A stretch of 64,000 nt of DNA, taken from contig NZ_CP045503.2 of the NCBI RefSeq assembly GCF_007004545.3, positions 3,194,501 to 3,258,500 of the forward strand, read 5' to 3'. Below, in pieces: positions 54,591-62,981 of the stretch (position 1 is its first letter; the number at the start of each line of letters is the position of its first letter). The translations under genes and the position numbers were made by a program. Under the pieces are notes generated by a model, which worked only from the letters and a program-made list of their open reading frames with translations, had not been told where the DNA came from and did not search any database. This stretch comes from Shewanella eurypsychrophilus (GTDB taxonomy: Bacteria; Pseudomonadota; Gammaproteobacteria; Enterobacterales; Shewanellaceae).

Positions 54591-57201
54591 AACACCGAAA
54601 GTGGTAAAAAAGAAACTTTTTTCGCCTATTTGGCTATTGCCTATAGTCGCTGTAGTCCTTGGTTCGTGGCTCGGCATTAAAAGTATCAGAGAAGCAGGCA
54701 TTGAAGTGCGTATCCACTTCCCAAGTGCTACTGGTATAGACGTGGGGAAAACACTAGTTCGTTATCAAGGTCTTACAGTAGGTAAAGTTGTTGATATCAG
54801 CATTGATGATGATCTTCAGGGGGTAAATGTCGATCTTAAAATGGATTACAGAACAGATCCCTTTCTTAATGAAGAAACCAAATTTTGGTTAGTCACCCCC
54901 AAAGCATCCATTACCGGTGTCGAAGGTCTCGATGCGTTATTCTCAGGAAACTATATTGGCATACAGCCTGGTGGAGGAAAATTTCAATCTAGCTTTGAAG
55001 CTGAAACAAATGCGCCGATCATGTTGCCTGAAACTGACGGGCTTATTATTGAATTAACCTCTGATACTTTAGGCTCACTCGACGTAGGCTCTCAAATATT
55101 TTACCGACAAATTCCTGTCGGCAAAGTCATTAGCTATCGTTTAGAGGGATCGAATCAAATATTACTCAGCGCATTTATCCAGAAACAATATGCCCACTTA
55201 GTAAAAACTGATTCACAATTTTGGAATGTATCAGGGTTAACAATTGATGCTTCTCTTTCTGGCATTCAGATAAAATCTGAAAGTCTTTCGACCATTCTTG
55301 CTGGCGGACTCAGTTTTAGCTCATCTGACGAATCTCAAAGAGCGAAAAACGGTCATAGTTACCATGTTTATGACAGCCAATCCCTCGCGCAAGGCGGTAT
55401 CGAGTTCCGCTTAACTGCCAATGATTCAGATGCCGCTTCCACTGGAACCTCAATTGTGTTTCGGGGTATTGAAATAGGCAGGATCACTGATACGAAATTA
55501 ACAGATTCCGGCGTCCACTTTACCGCTAAAATAGACAAAGAATACGCTCAGCTACTTTCACAAACTTCAAACTTTTGGTTGGAAGGAGCTGAAATATCCT
55601 TGTCAGGCATCAAACATGCAGCAAGGCTTCTTACGGGGAGCGTGATTAACTTTTCACCCGGCACCGGGGAGCCAGCACAACAATATGCTTTACTAAATAG
55701 TGCGCCAGAGCAAGATGCACAGTCAAAATTGCAATTATCCCTCACTGCAGACAACAATCCAGGTGTCAGTATCGATGCGGAAGTTCGTTATAAGCAGTTA
55801 CCGATTGGCAAAGTCAACTCAGTACGCTTGAATGATAGCCTTACCGCCGTTGAATATGGCATCGAAATTTGGCCTGAATTTTCTAATTTAGTCTCCAACG
55901 ATAGTTACTTCGTCCCAGAAAGCGCGCTTTCTATCGACGCATCAATTGACGGTGTTTCAGTAAAAACTCGGGACCTGTCGACGCTAACCAATGGGGCTAT
56001 CAGCTTAATTCAGGGCCAGAGTAAATCCGTGGCTAAAAACACTAGCCAACTTTCTTTATTTATATCCATTGATGCGGCGAGCCAACACTTTGCTAATCTC
56101 AATATGACCAAACTGACATTAACAAGTCCAGATGGCGCAGGCCTTTCATCAGGCTCTCCTATCTATTATCAAAAAATGCAGATAGGAAAAGTGGATAGTG
56201 TTAGTTGGATTCAAAATAATGACAAGTTCGCCATTAAATTAAGCATTCAAAAGCAATTCGACTCTTTAGTAAAAACCAATAGTATTTTTTGGCGTAATAG
56301 CGCGATGACCATCAGTGCAGCCCTTTCTGGAATTGAAATTGATGTGGCACCACTCGCTGGTGCAATAAAAGGAAGTATTACTTTGGGCTTACTCGATAAC
56401 GACAAAGTAGGCTCTCAAACCCACCTTTATGGCTCTAAGGCACTTGCTTTGGCGCAAGCTTTACCTATCACGCTCACCTTCCCAGCGGATGTAAAGCTAG
56501 CAGCAAATGCACCCATTCGATACTTGGGCCATAAAGTCGGTGAAATTGAAAGAGTGACGTTAAATAATGACCTAAGAAGCATTAGCGCTGATGCATATTT
56601 ATATGGCGACTATGCTAAACATTTTACACAAGTGGACGCTGAGTTCTTTCTTGTGGATGCAGAGATATCGCTATCAGGCATTAAAGCACCAGAGACAATA
56701 CTCACCGGCCCTTACGTAGGGGTGAAACCGGGTGTTAGCTTACAATCTAGCCACCATTTTAATGGAGCAATCACCTCTTCAGTTCAAACCAAAGAAGGCT
56801 GGTTGCAATTCACGCTTGAAGACAGCACGCTAGGGTCTATAAAAGCGGGCACGCCAATCATATTCCGTGGCATAAAAATTGGTAGCATCGATGCGTATCG
56901 GCTGTCTGATAAAGGCAATTCTGTTCAAATGTCTGCCCATATCGAGCCTAAATATAGACACTTAGTGAATCAATCTAGCCAGTTCTGGGACTTATCCGGA
57001 GTTAAAATCGATGTGGGTCTTTTTTCCGGTGCCAAAATTGAAACGGGTTCACTAGAGAGCATCTTGGCCGGCGGTGTTGGTGTCGTCACTGAAATGCAAA
57101 CGAAAAGTGACAATCAACTCGCTGAGGATGCGCATTTTATCTTGCATAAACAACTTGCCCCTAATTGGGTCAACTGGGCACCAGAACAAAACAGCCATTA
57201 A
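54577..57201 (+). CDS. letB: LetB, seven-domain MCE protein
   Basis: It forms a tunnel across the periplasm for lipid transport between membranes. 874 residues (E. coli LetB 877): an N-terminal membrane helix (FSPIWLLPIVAVVLGSWLGI), then seven MCE repeats. Each carries a motif like YQGLTVGKVVDI, YRQIPVGKVISY, FRGIEIGRITDT, YKQLPIGKVNSV, YQKMQIGKVDSV, YLGHKVGEIERV and FRGIKIGSIDAY. The overlap with the letA half indicates one operon. Confidence 0.94.
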   Translation: MTQIETPKVVKKKLFSPIWLLPIVAVVLGSWLGIKSIREAGIEVRIHFPSATGIDVGKTLVRYQGLTVGKVVDISIDDDLQGVNVDLKMDYRTDPFLNEETKFWLVTPKASITGVEGLDALFSGNYIGIQPGGGKFQSSFEAETNAPIMLPETDGLIIELTSDTLGSLDVGSQIFYRQIPVGKVISYRLEGSNQILLSAFIQKQYAHLVKTDSQFWNVSGLTIDASLSGIQIKSESLSTILAGGLSFSSSDESQRAKNGHSYHVYDSQSLAQGGIEFRLTANDSDAASTGTSIVFRGIEIGRITDTKLTDSGVHFTAKIDKEYAQLLSQTSNFWLEGAEISLSGIKHAARLLTGSVINFSPGTGEPAQQYALLNSAPEQDAQSKLQLSLTADNNPGVSIDAEVRYKQLPIGKVNSVRLNDSLTAVEYGIEIWPEFSNLVSNDSYFVPESALSIDASIDGVSVKTRDLSTLTNGAISLIQGQSKSVAKNTSQLSLFISIDAASQHFANLNMTKLTLTSPDGAGLSSGSPIYYQKMQIGKVDSVSWIQNNDKFAIKLSIQKQFDSLVKTNSIFWRNSAMTISAALSGIEIDVAPLAGAIKGSITLGLLDNDKVGSQTHLYGSKALALAQALPITLTFPADVKLAANAPIRYLGHKVGEIERVTLNNDLRSISADAYLYGDYAKHFTQVDAEFFLVDAEISLSGIKAPETILTGPYVGVKPGVSLQSSHHFNGAITSSVQTKEGWLQFTLEDSTLGSIKAGTPIIFRGIKIGSIDAYRLSDKGNSVQMSAHIEPKYRHLVNQSSQFWDLSGVKIDVGLFSGAKIETGSLESILAGGVGVVTEMQTKSDNQLAEDAHFILHKQLAPNWVNWAPEQNSH

Positions 57202-57351
57202 TCTGAGTACTTCAATTTAATGGACATCAGCCTCAGAGCCATCAATGAACCTCATTGTTGGCTCTTTTATATCATTTGATTGATCTCAATTGGGATCATT
57301 AACTATGATTCCATAACCAAATGATATTAATCGCTCATCTCAGGGAGCTTT

Positions 57352-58377
57352 ATGTCTAAAGAAATGATGCAACTGGCCGCCCGTAATTTAAAGAAAGCGG
57401 TGCCGTTAATGTTAAAGCACCAGATCCCTACCACCCCAACGAACTATGCACTCTGGTACACCTATGTTTCGGAACAAATGCCTGAGTTAAACCTCAGGCT
57501 TGACACTATCATCGAGCAACATAAAACGTGTCCACCCACTAATTCAGAGTTGTTGTATCGTGAATTTGTATCTGATCCCGTTGAAGTCGATGTGTTAGAC
57601 ATGCGCCAGAACCTTGAAGCTATGGCAACAGAATTAGCACACTCATTAAAAGATACCAATCTTGATGTCACTCAATTTCAGCGACGCATAGACAGTAATT
57701 TCGATAAACTAAATCGTATTGAAGAAGAAGGTGTCAGCCTTGAAAAAGTACTCGGTGTGGTCAGAGGTTTAGTTAAAGAATCAGATGAGATCCGCTCAAG
57801 TACACAATACTTCACTGGTCAATTGAGTAAAGCACAACAAGAAATTGAAGCATTAAAGCGTCAGCTGGAAAAATCAGAACAAATCGTATTATATGATGCG
57901 TTAACCAGTATTTTTAATCGCCGTGCATTTGATAATGATCTTAAAGGCACACTGAGTCAGTCACCTGACGGACTTTGTCTAATATTGATAGATATCGACC
58001 ATTTCAAAGCATTTAATGACAATTACGGACACCTTCTCGGTGATCAAGTCTTAAAAGCAGTTGCTAAACGACTGCAAGAGGCTTGCCGTGATGGCGCTAA
58101 ACTATACCGCTATGGCGGTGAAGAGTTTGCCGTACTCGTTCCTAATAGCCAACTAAGTTCAGCCCGTCATTTAGCCGAAGCTATGCGTCGAGGCTTAGAA
58201 AAGGTCTCACTTAAAGACAGACGAAAAGATGTCCGTATCAATAAAATCACCGCATCTTTTGGTGTTGCTCAATGGAACAAGAACCTCAAAAGTACCGAGA
58301 TCATCGAAATTGCCGATAAGTTACTCTATCAAGCTAAGCGATTAGGCAGAAATAGAGTCATGCCGATACCCGGCTAG
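57352..58377 (+). CDS. Diguanylate cyclase (GGDEF)
   Basis: 341 residues: a helical N-terminal sensory or coiled-coil region (about 1-175) without membrane segments or a known sensor fold, then a GGDEF domain with GGEEF at 255-259 and catalytic-type flanking motifs (LILIDIDHFKAFNDNYGH). The product-inhibition RxxD is not conserved: the equivalent reads RDGA. It should make cyclic di-GMP. The N-terminal segment MLKHQIPTTPTNYALWYTYV is shared by a family of soluble cyclases. It converges on the sortase gene. Confidence 0.87.
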   Translation: MSKEMMQLAARNLKKAVPLMLKHQIPTTPTNYALWYTYVSEQMPELNLRLDTIIEQHKTCPPTNSELLYREFVSDPVEVDVLDMRQNLEAMATELAHSLKDTNLDVTQFQRRIDSNFDKLNRIEEEGVSLEKVLGVVRGLVKESDEIRSSTQYFTGQLSKAQQEIEALKRQLEKSEQIVLYDALTSIFNRRAFDNDLKGTLSQSPDGLCLILIDIDHFKAFNDNYGHLLGDQVLKAVAKRLQEACRDGAKLYRYGGEEFAVLVPNSQLSSARHLAEAMRRGLEKVSLKDRRKDVRINKITASFGVAQWNKNLKSTEIIEIADKLLYQAKRLGRNRVMPIPG

Positions 58378-58393
58378 CATGACTCACTTGGCT

Positions 58394-58996
58394 TCAAACA
58401 GATAAAGGTAGCGCACTCACGACTAACCTAAACTCACTTCTGGGTGTAAGCGAGTTAAAAGGATAACAGGTGATCAAAGTTAATTGATCGGTAAGATTTG
58501 ATTCAAGCACATAGGTATCTGTTTCGTGCACAATGTGGGTTGACGATACCTGATAAAAACGCACCCTATTGTTTGCATCTTCAAACTTTATTATACGGCC
58601 GCTTTCTATTCCGTTTAACACTGAGAAGTGCGTATCATTGTGCCCGGCAATAACCCGGTTACCTTGGGGGAAGTCCAATCCCCCCCCCTTAACACGAGTA
58701 GGTCCAAAAGCAAGATTTCTACCCGAAGTACCTGACAACACATAAAGCGATCTACCATCTTTCTGTTTATATTGACCTTTTTTCATTAAGGTCAACTTAG
58801 CGACAGGGTATGTATCAGCCCAACTCCAGGGCTTATGTGGCTGGTTATCTAACAGCGTTTGTTGCCAGGCTTGATGAATAAGATATTGTGCAAAATACGC
58901 TTTTGCTTGCATATAAGAACCCTTAGCCAAAAATATCACCCCTAATATGAAAATAATGCCAACAAGGCCGAAACGAGCGTTGACTCTTAGTTTAAT
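58394..58996 (-). CDS. Class GN (marine proteobacterial) sortase
   Basis: A cysteine transpeptidase that anchors the LPXTG-type target encoded next to it. About 200 residues if translation starts at ATT 58996. Catalytic residues: His near 119 (IAGHND), Cys near 177 (LITCYPF), Arg near 190 (SEFRLVV). The expected N-terminal membrane helix (RFGLVGIIFILGVIFLAKG) is in frame only upstream of the first GTG (58939); the frame has no ATG, GTG or TTG before it. ATT 58996 overlaps the target's stop by 10 nt and follows a purine-rich ribosome binding site. A nine-G tract (58680-58688) lies inside the gene. Confidence 0.85.
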   Translation of the reverse strand: MKLRVNARFGLVGIIFILGVIFLAKGSYMQAKAYFAQYLIHQAWQQTLLDNQPHKPWSWADTYPVAKLTLMKKGQYKQKDGRSLYVLSGTSGRNLAFGPTRVKGGGLDFPQGNRVIAGHNDTHFSVLNGIESGRIIKFEDANNRVRFYQVSSTHIVHETDTYVLESNLTDQLTLITCYPFNSLTPRSEFRLVVSALPLSV

Positions 58997-61128
58997 ATTT
59001 CTAATCCTTCTCTCCTCTCAATGCTAAAACTAGCAAGATAAGCCAATGCCAAACCAAGTAACAGCATGCCAATAATGATAAGAAGTCGACTTTCTCCACC
59101 TGTTTGAGGTAAGTAGCCCACTGAGGTTTGCCAGTCAAAGGGACTCGCTTGCACAACATTTACATGATTAGAAAGCACTGCCGGATGCTTTACTGGAGTC
59201 ATATCTACAGCTATCAAGCTGGTATGTCGGCTAACTAAGTGATAGTTAAGTGCCAATGCCGTTATCTGTTTTTTTATTCTGGCATTGTTGACGCCATCTT
59301 TGCTCATCTCCAAGGCTGCTATCTGTTTTCTAGCCCAAACGAGATCTAATCCTGCCGCTTTCTTCCGCTGATCCAAAGGCAAGTTAGTATGCCAATATTG
59401 ATTATTTATCATGCCAGAGACCAACACCTCTGATGCTGAATTACGGTACAACTTCGGCGTTAACTTTATCGCCACCAGCAAAGGTTCATTAGCATATAAA
59501 TCAGGGATCCTTGCAGGCCAGTGATCGGGGATCGTACCATCTAAATAATGAAGCTCTACACCGGTCACCTGAGGACGTTCAATTTTATACATTAGCGCTT
59601 CAATTTTTTGCTGAACTTCATCTAATTTACCGATATAAGTAAATGTTCCTCTGCCCACTTCTGCTGCTCTTTGCATAAAATGAGAATTAGGCGCTGAGCC
59701 AATACCGATAGTAAACAACCTCGCTTCACCTACATGCTCTTTAATAAAAGAAAATAACTCTTTCTCATTTGTCACAGCCCCGTCTGTCATAAACAACACT
59801 TGCTTCAGCCGTGTCGTTTCAATATCACTATCGGGCTGACGATTAGCGGTTAATGCCCTGTCTAACGCGGGTATCATTTCAGTTCCCCCATCGGCAGTTA
59901 ATTTTCGAATAAATTGATTCGCTCTACCGATATTACGCGCAGTTGCAGGTAACGACTCTGCAGATAGCACATTCACATAGGAGTTAAACGCTATGATATT
60001 AAAAGTATCTTCGCTTTTTAGGCCCGCAAGGGCGAAACCCATGGCTTTTTTAGCTTGAACAATCGCTGCACCTGACATAGAGCCCGAAGTGTCGATAACC
60101 AATATCAGCTCTCTGGCAATAATATTTTTGTTATCCCCAAGCTCAGGTGGGATCAACATCAACAGCGCGTAATCGCTATTTATTGTTGAGCTGGTTGTAG
60201 TGGTATGAGTTTGTCCTTCCTGAGCATAAACCGCAGCAATAGGCTCACTTCCTGAAACGGGTTTCCATTTCAATACAAAGTCTCTATTCGCAGCCGTATC
60301 ATTCAGCAATTGGATCTGATAATGAGTATTGGTTAATGGCTGTGTATCAATATCATGAAAGTCACTGGCTATCTCGCTTATCTCTGAACCTGCGTCTAAA
60401 TCTATATTGATGCTCACTCTGGGCGTAGCCTCCTCTGTTGAAGTCGAGGAAAACTGAGACGCGAGAAAATGATTAATTTGCGAGCTTGTTGAAAATTTAC
60501 TGGCTTCATCTTCAGTCTTTTGCTTTGTAGGTCTGTACCTAGGATTCACTAACATTGGAAACCTTAGGCTAAATTCTCCTTGTTCATAACTCACAAGCTC
60601 TTGATAACTTATCTCTACAACTAAACTTTCATTCGGTCCTAAATTTGCTACTGAAGTAGTAAAAATATTAGGCCGAACTTGTTCAACTAAACTGGCACGT
60701 TTTCCGGTCGCTTTGGCGTGTTCAAAGCGTTGCTTTGCCACTCCTCGCTCCTGTACCTGTCCCTCTATCACTCTTGAGCCCACTAACAGCTTCATATGAT
60801 CAACTGCAGCCTCATTAGGCAACGGAAACAAGTAATTACCATTAATCCATGAATCTGTATTGTTCATAAATGTCTGTTTGACTGTGACCCTGTTAACCCA
60901 ACCAGAAATTTTCATATCTACTTGTGTCTCTAATGGCAAAGCCAGATGCTGCTGGTTTTCACCATGCAGTTGATACACTAAGCTTCCTTGCGTTATCTCC
61001 ATGCTGGAAAACGCAAGGCTGACGTTGGCCCAACAGACAAGGCAGAATAACCAGAAAAAGCGTATTAGATTAAGCCCCCCCCTAAAGGGGAGATCTGAGG
61101 TTGTTTTTTTAAGTAAAACCGTTCTCAT
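58987..61128 (-). CDS. Dedicated sortase target protein (VIT and vWA domains)
   Basis: 713 residues: signal peptide (LIRFFWLFCLVCWANVSLA), VIT domain (about 45-180), vWA domain with MIDAS DTSGS near 346, a C-terminal region, and the sorting signal LPQTG at 673-677 followed by a membrane helix and RR. This is the standard layout of the marine sortase target family. It resembles inter-alpha-trypsin inhibitor heavy chains; adhesion or protein binding is inferred. An eight-G tract (61075-61082) occurs at codons 16-18. It is directly upstream of the sortase. Confidence 0.92.
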   Translation of the reverse strand: MRTVLLKKTTSDLPFRGGLNLIRFFWLFCLVCWANVSLAFSSMEITQGSLVYQLHGENQQHLALPLETQVDMKISGWVNRVTVKQTFMNNTDSWINGNYLFPLPNEAAVDHMKLLVGSRVIEGQVQERGVAKQRFEHAKATGKRASLVEQVRPNIFTTSVANLGPNESLVVEISYQELVSYEQGEFSLRFPMLVNPRYRPTKQKTEDEASKFSTSSQINHFLASQFSSTSTEEATPRVSINIDLDAGSEISEIASDFHDIDTQPLTNTHYQIQLLNDTAANRDFVLKWKPVSGSEPIAAVYAQEGQTHTTTTSSTINSDYALLMLIPPELGDNKNIIARELILVIDTSGSMSGAAIVQAKKAMGFALAGLKSEDTFNIIAFNSYVNVLSAESLPATARNIGRANQFIRKLTADGGTEMIPALDRALTANRQPDSDIETTRLKQVLFMTDGAVTNEKELFSFIKEHVGEARLFTIGIGSAPNSHFMQRAAEVGRGTFTYIGKLDEVQQKIEALMYKIERPQVTGVELHYLDGTIPDHWPARIPDLYANEPLLVAIKLTPKLYRNSASEVLVSGMINNQYWHTNLPLDQRKKAAGLDLVWARKQIAALEMSKDGVNNARIKKQITALALNYHLVSRHTSLIAVDMTPVKHPAVLSNHVNVVQASPFDWQTSVGYLPQTGGESRLLIIIGMLLLGLALAYLASFSIERREGLEILN

Positions 61129-61156
61129 ATCAATATTCCTTTACCATGAAAACTGA

Positions 61157-61894
61157 TTATTGATTTGAAGCAACGGCTGAATCTTCAGTAACAAACTTGA
61201 TTGTGACTCTTCGATCGAAGAAGTCATTTTCAAAACTTTGCTCTGAGGTGATCGGCGCACTCGCACCATAGGCTCTAAAATCTAGCCTTTGCTCTTCTAT
61301 ACCCTGACTCACTAAGTAGTTTTTAACTTCGGCAACCCTTTGCTCTGACAATGCTTGGTTATAGATGGAGTTTCCCCTTCTATCGGCATAGCCGGTTAAA
61401 TCAAGTCTCAGATCATTAGACATGAGCAATGCACTTGCTAATTCATCTAGTTGAGGTTGAAAGTGTGTTTCAAGCTGGGATGAACCAGTCTTAAACTGAA
61501 TATTAAGTCCGAGTTCTAATTCAGACAGCTTCTGTTGCCTAACAAGCTTGAGTTCTTCAAGTTCATATTTTGCTGATTCATACTGGTTTGATATTAATGC
61601 AAGAGACTGATTATCATCATTCAATTTAGTTATCTGCATTTGCTGCTCACTGAGCTTTGCTTGCTGTGATTTCAGTTCTGTCTCATCGCCAACTGACTTA
61701 CCAATAATAGCGCCAGTAAAGGCACCAATAATTGCCCCGACAGGACCAGCAACAACAGCACCAAGAACAATGCCAGAACTAACGCCAATGAGTTCTTCAT
61801 GATGCTCACGCTGACTCTCTATTTCTGCTGCATCGCTCATAGATGAGAAAGTTAATGAACTCATCACTAGCACGGTAATTAATTGTTTCTTCAT
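61157..61894 (-). CDS. pdsO: Sortase-system OmpA-like protein PdsO
   Basis: 245 residues: signal peptide (MKKQLITVLVMSSLTF), a glycine-zipper hydrophobic segment (SGIVLGAVVAGPVGAIIGAF), a coiled-coil region, and a C-terminal OmpA peptidoglycan-binding domain (GYADRRGNSIYNQALSEQR). This matches the PdsO family found only in dedicated sortase loci. The ATG at 61894 has AGGG upstream; an earlier in-frame ATG would give a non-secretory tail. It lies 28 bp upstream of the target gene. Confidence 0.88.
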   Translation of the reverse strand: MKKQLITVLVMSSLTFSSMSDAAEIESQREHHEELIGVSSGIVLGAVVAGPVGAIIGAFTGAIIGKSVGDETELKSQQAKLSEQQMQITKLNDDNQSLALISNQYESAKYELEELKLVRQQKLSELELGLNIQFKTGSSQLETHFQPQLDELASALLMSNDLRLDLTGYADRRGNSIYNQALSEQRVAEVKNYLVSQGIEEQRLDFRAYGASAPITSEQSFENDFFDRRVTIKFVTEDSAVASNQ

Positions 61895-62178
61895 TTCTAT
61901 ATCCCTAATGTCATTAACGTGAAATATCTGTTTCCTCAGCGAGTGGAAATCCTCGCTTCGATTCGATATGAAGATTAAAACCAATTTAGATGACTTTGAC
62001 GGGGACAAAAAGTGGCATTACAGGTATCAATTGTGGCAACAAAATGGCAATTGCAGATCCAAGATACTCGCCAGCTTATTTTACTGTATAGTCACACTCA
62101 AATAGAGTTACACGGCGGTTTAACTTCAGCCGCAGTATTATTGAATGACTCAAATTCAATAATAGATTAAGGAAAGTA
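61895..62178. other. Divergent promoter region of the sortase system
   Basis: 284 bp between pdsO (minus) and pdsR (plus), AT-rich. It presumably holds both promoters and the PdsR operator. I see no clear repeat to assign. Confidence 0.4.
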
Positions 62179-62877
62179 ATGAGCATGAAACGCATTGCCA
62201 TCGTCGAAGATGAAGTCGCCATTCGCGAAAACTATAAAGAAGTATTGCAACAGCAAGGTTATAGCGTGCAAGCCTATGCGAATCGCCCTATGGCAATGCA
62301 AGCCTTTTCAACCCGTCTACCTGACTTAGCCATTATTGATATAGGCCTCGGAGATGAAATTGACGGCGGATTTACCCTTTGCCAATCATTAAGAGCCATG
62401 TCGAGTAACTTGCCCATTATTTTTTTAACTGCCAGAGACAGTGATTTTGATACCGTTTGTGGGCTCAGGTTAGGTGCGGATGATTACTTGAGTAAAGATG
62501 TTAGCTTCCCTCACCTTATCGCAAGATTAGCTGCCTTGTTTCGTCGTTCAGATCTTCAAGGCACTGAAAGCGACGAAGAGAGTTTATTAGAGAGAGATCA
62601 GCTGGTTATTGATGTTAATCGAATGCAAGTTTATTGGAGTAAAACCGCAATTGAACTAACAGTCACTGAATTCTGGATGGTTCATGCATTGGCTAAACGC
62701 CCCGGGCATGTACGAAATAGGCAGGAGTTAATGCAAGAGGCTAAAATTTTCGTTGATGACAGTACTATTACTTCTCATGTTAAGCGGATCCGGAAAAAGT
62801 TTCAGGCGTTAGATGCTAATTTTGATTGTATAGATACAGTCTATGGCATGGGATACCGCTGGGATCCTCAGGGCTAA
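62179..62877 (+). CDS. pdsR: Dedicated sortase system response regulator PdsR
   Basis: 232 residues: a receiver domain with acidic residues Glu10-Asp11-Glu12 and phospho-acceptor Asp54, TAR and Lys near 104, and an OmpR-type winged helix (TSHVKRIRKKFQ...YGMGYRW). It matches the PdsR family. ATG 62179 has AAGGAAAG just upstream. It is divergent from pdsO-target-sortase and probably regulates them. Confidence 0.92.
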   Translation: MSMKRIAIVEDEVAIRENYKEVLQQQGYSVQAYANRPMAMQAFSTRLPDLAIIDIGLGDEIDGGFTLCQSLRAMSSNLPIIFLTARDSDFDTVCGLRLGADDYLSKDVSFPHLIARLAALFRRSDLQGTESDEESLLERDQLVIDVNRMQVYWSKTAIELTVTEFWMVHALAKRPGHVRNRQELMQEAKIFVDDSTITSHVKRIRKKFQALDANFDCIDTVYGMGYRWDPQG

Positions 62878-62981
62878 TAAAACCAAGAATACAACCTAGG
62901 TACCTGTGGGTTATCATTCGCTACAATCGACGAGTATTACATTTGTTAAACCACATATTAGAGGTCAAAGCTAAAAGCTCA

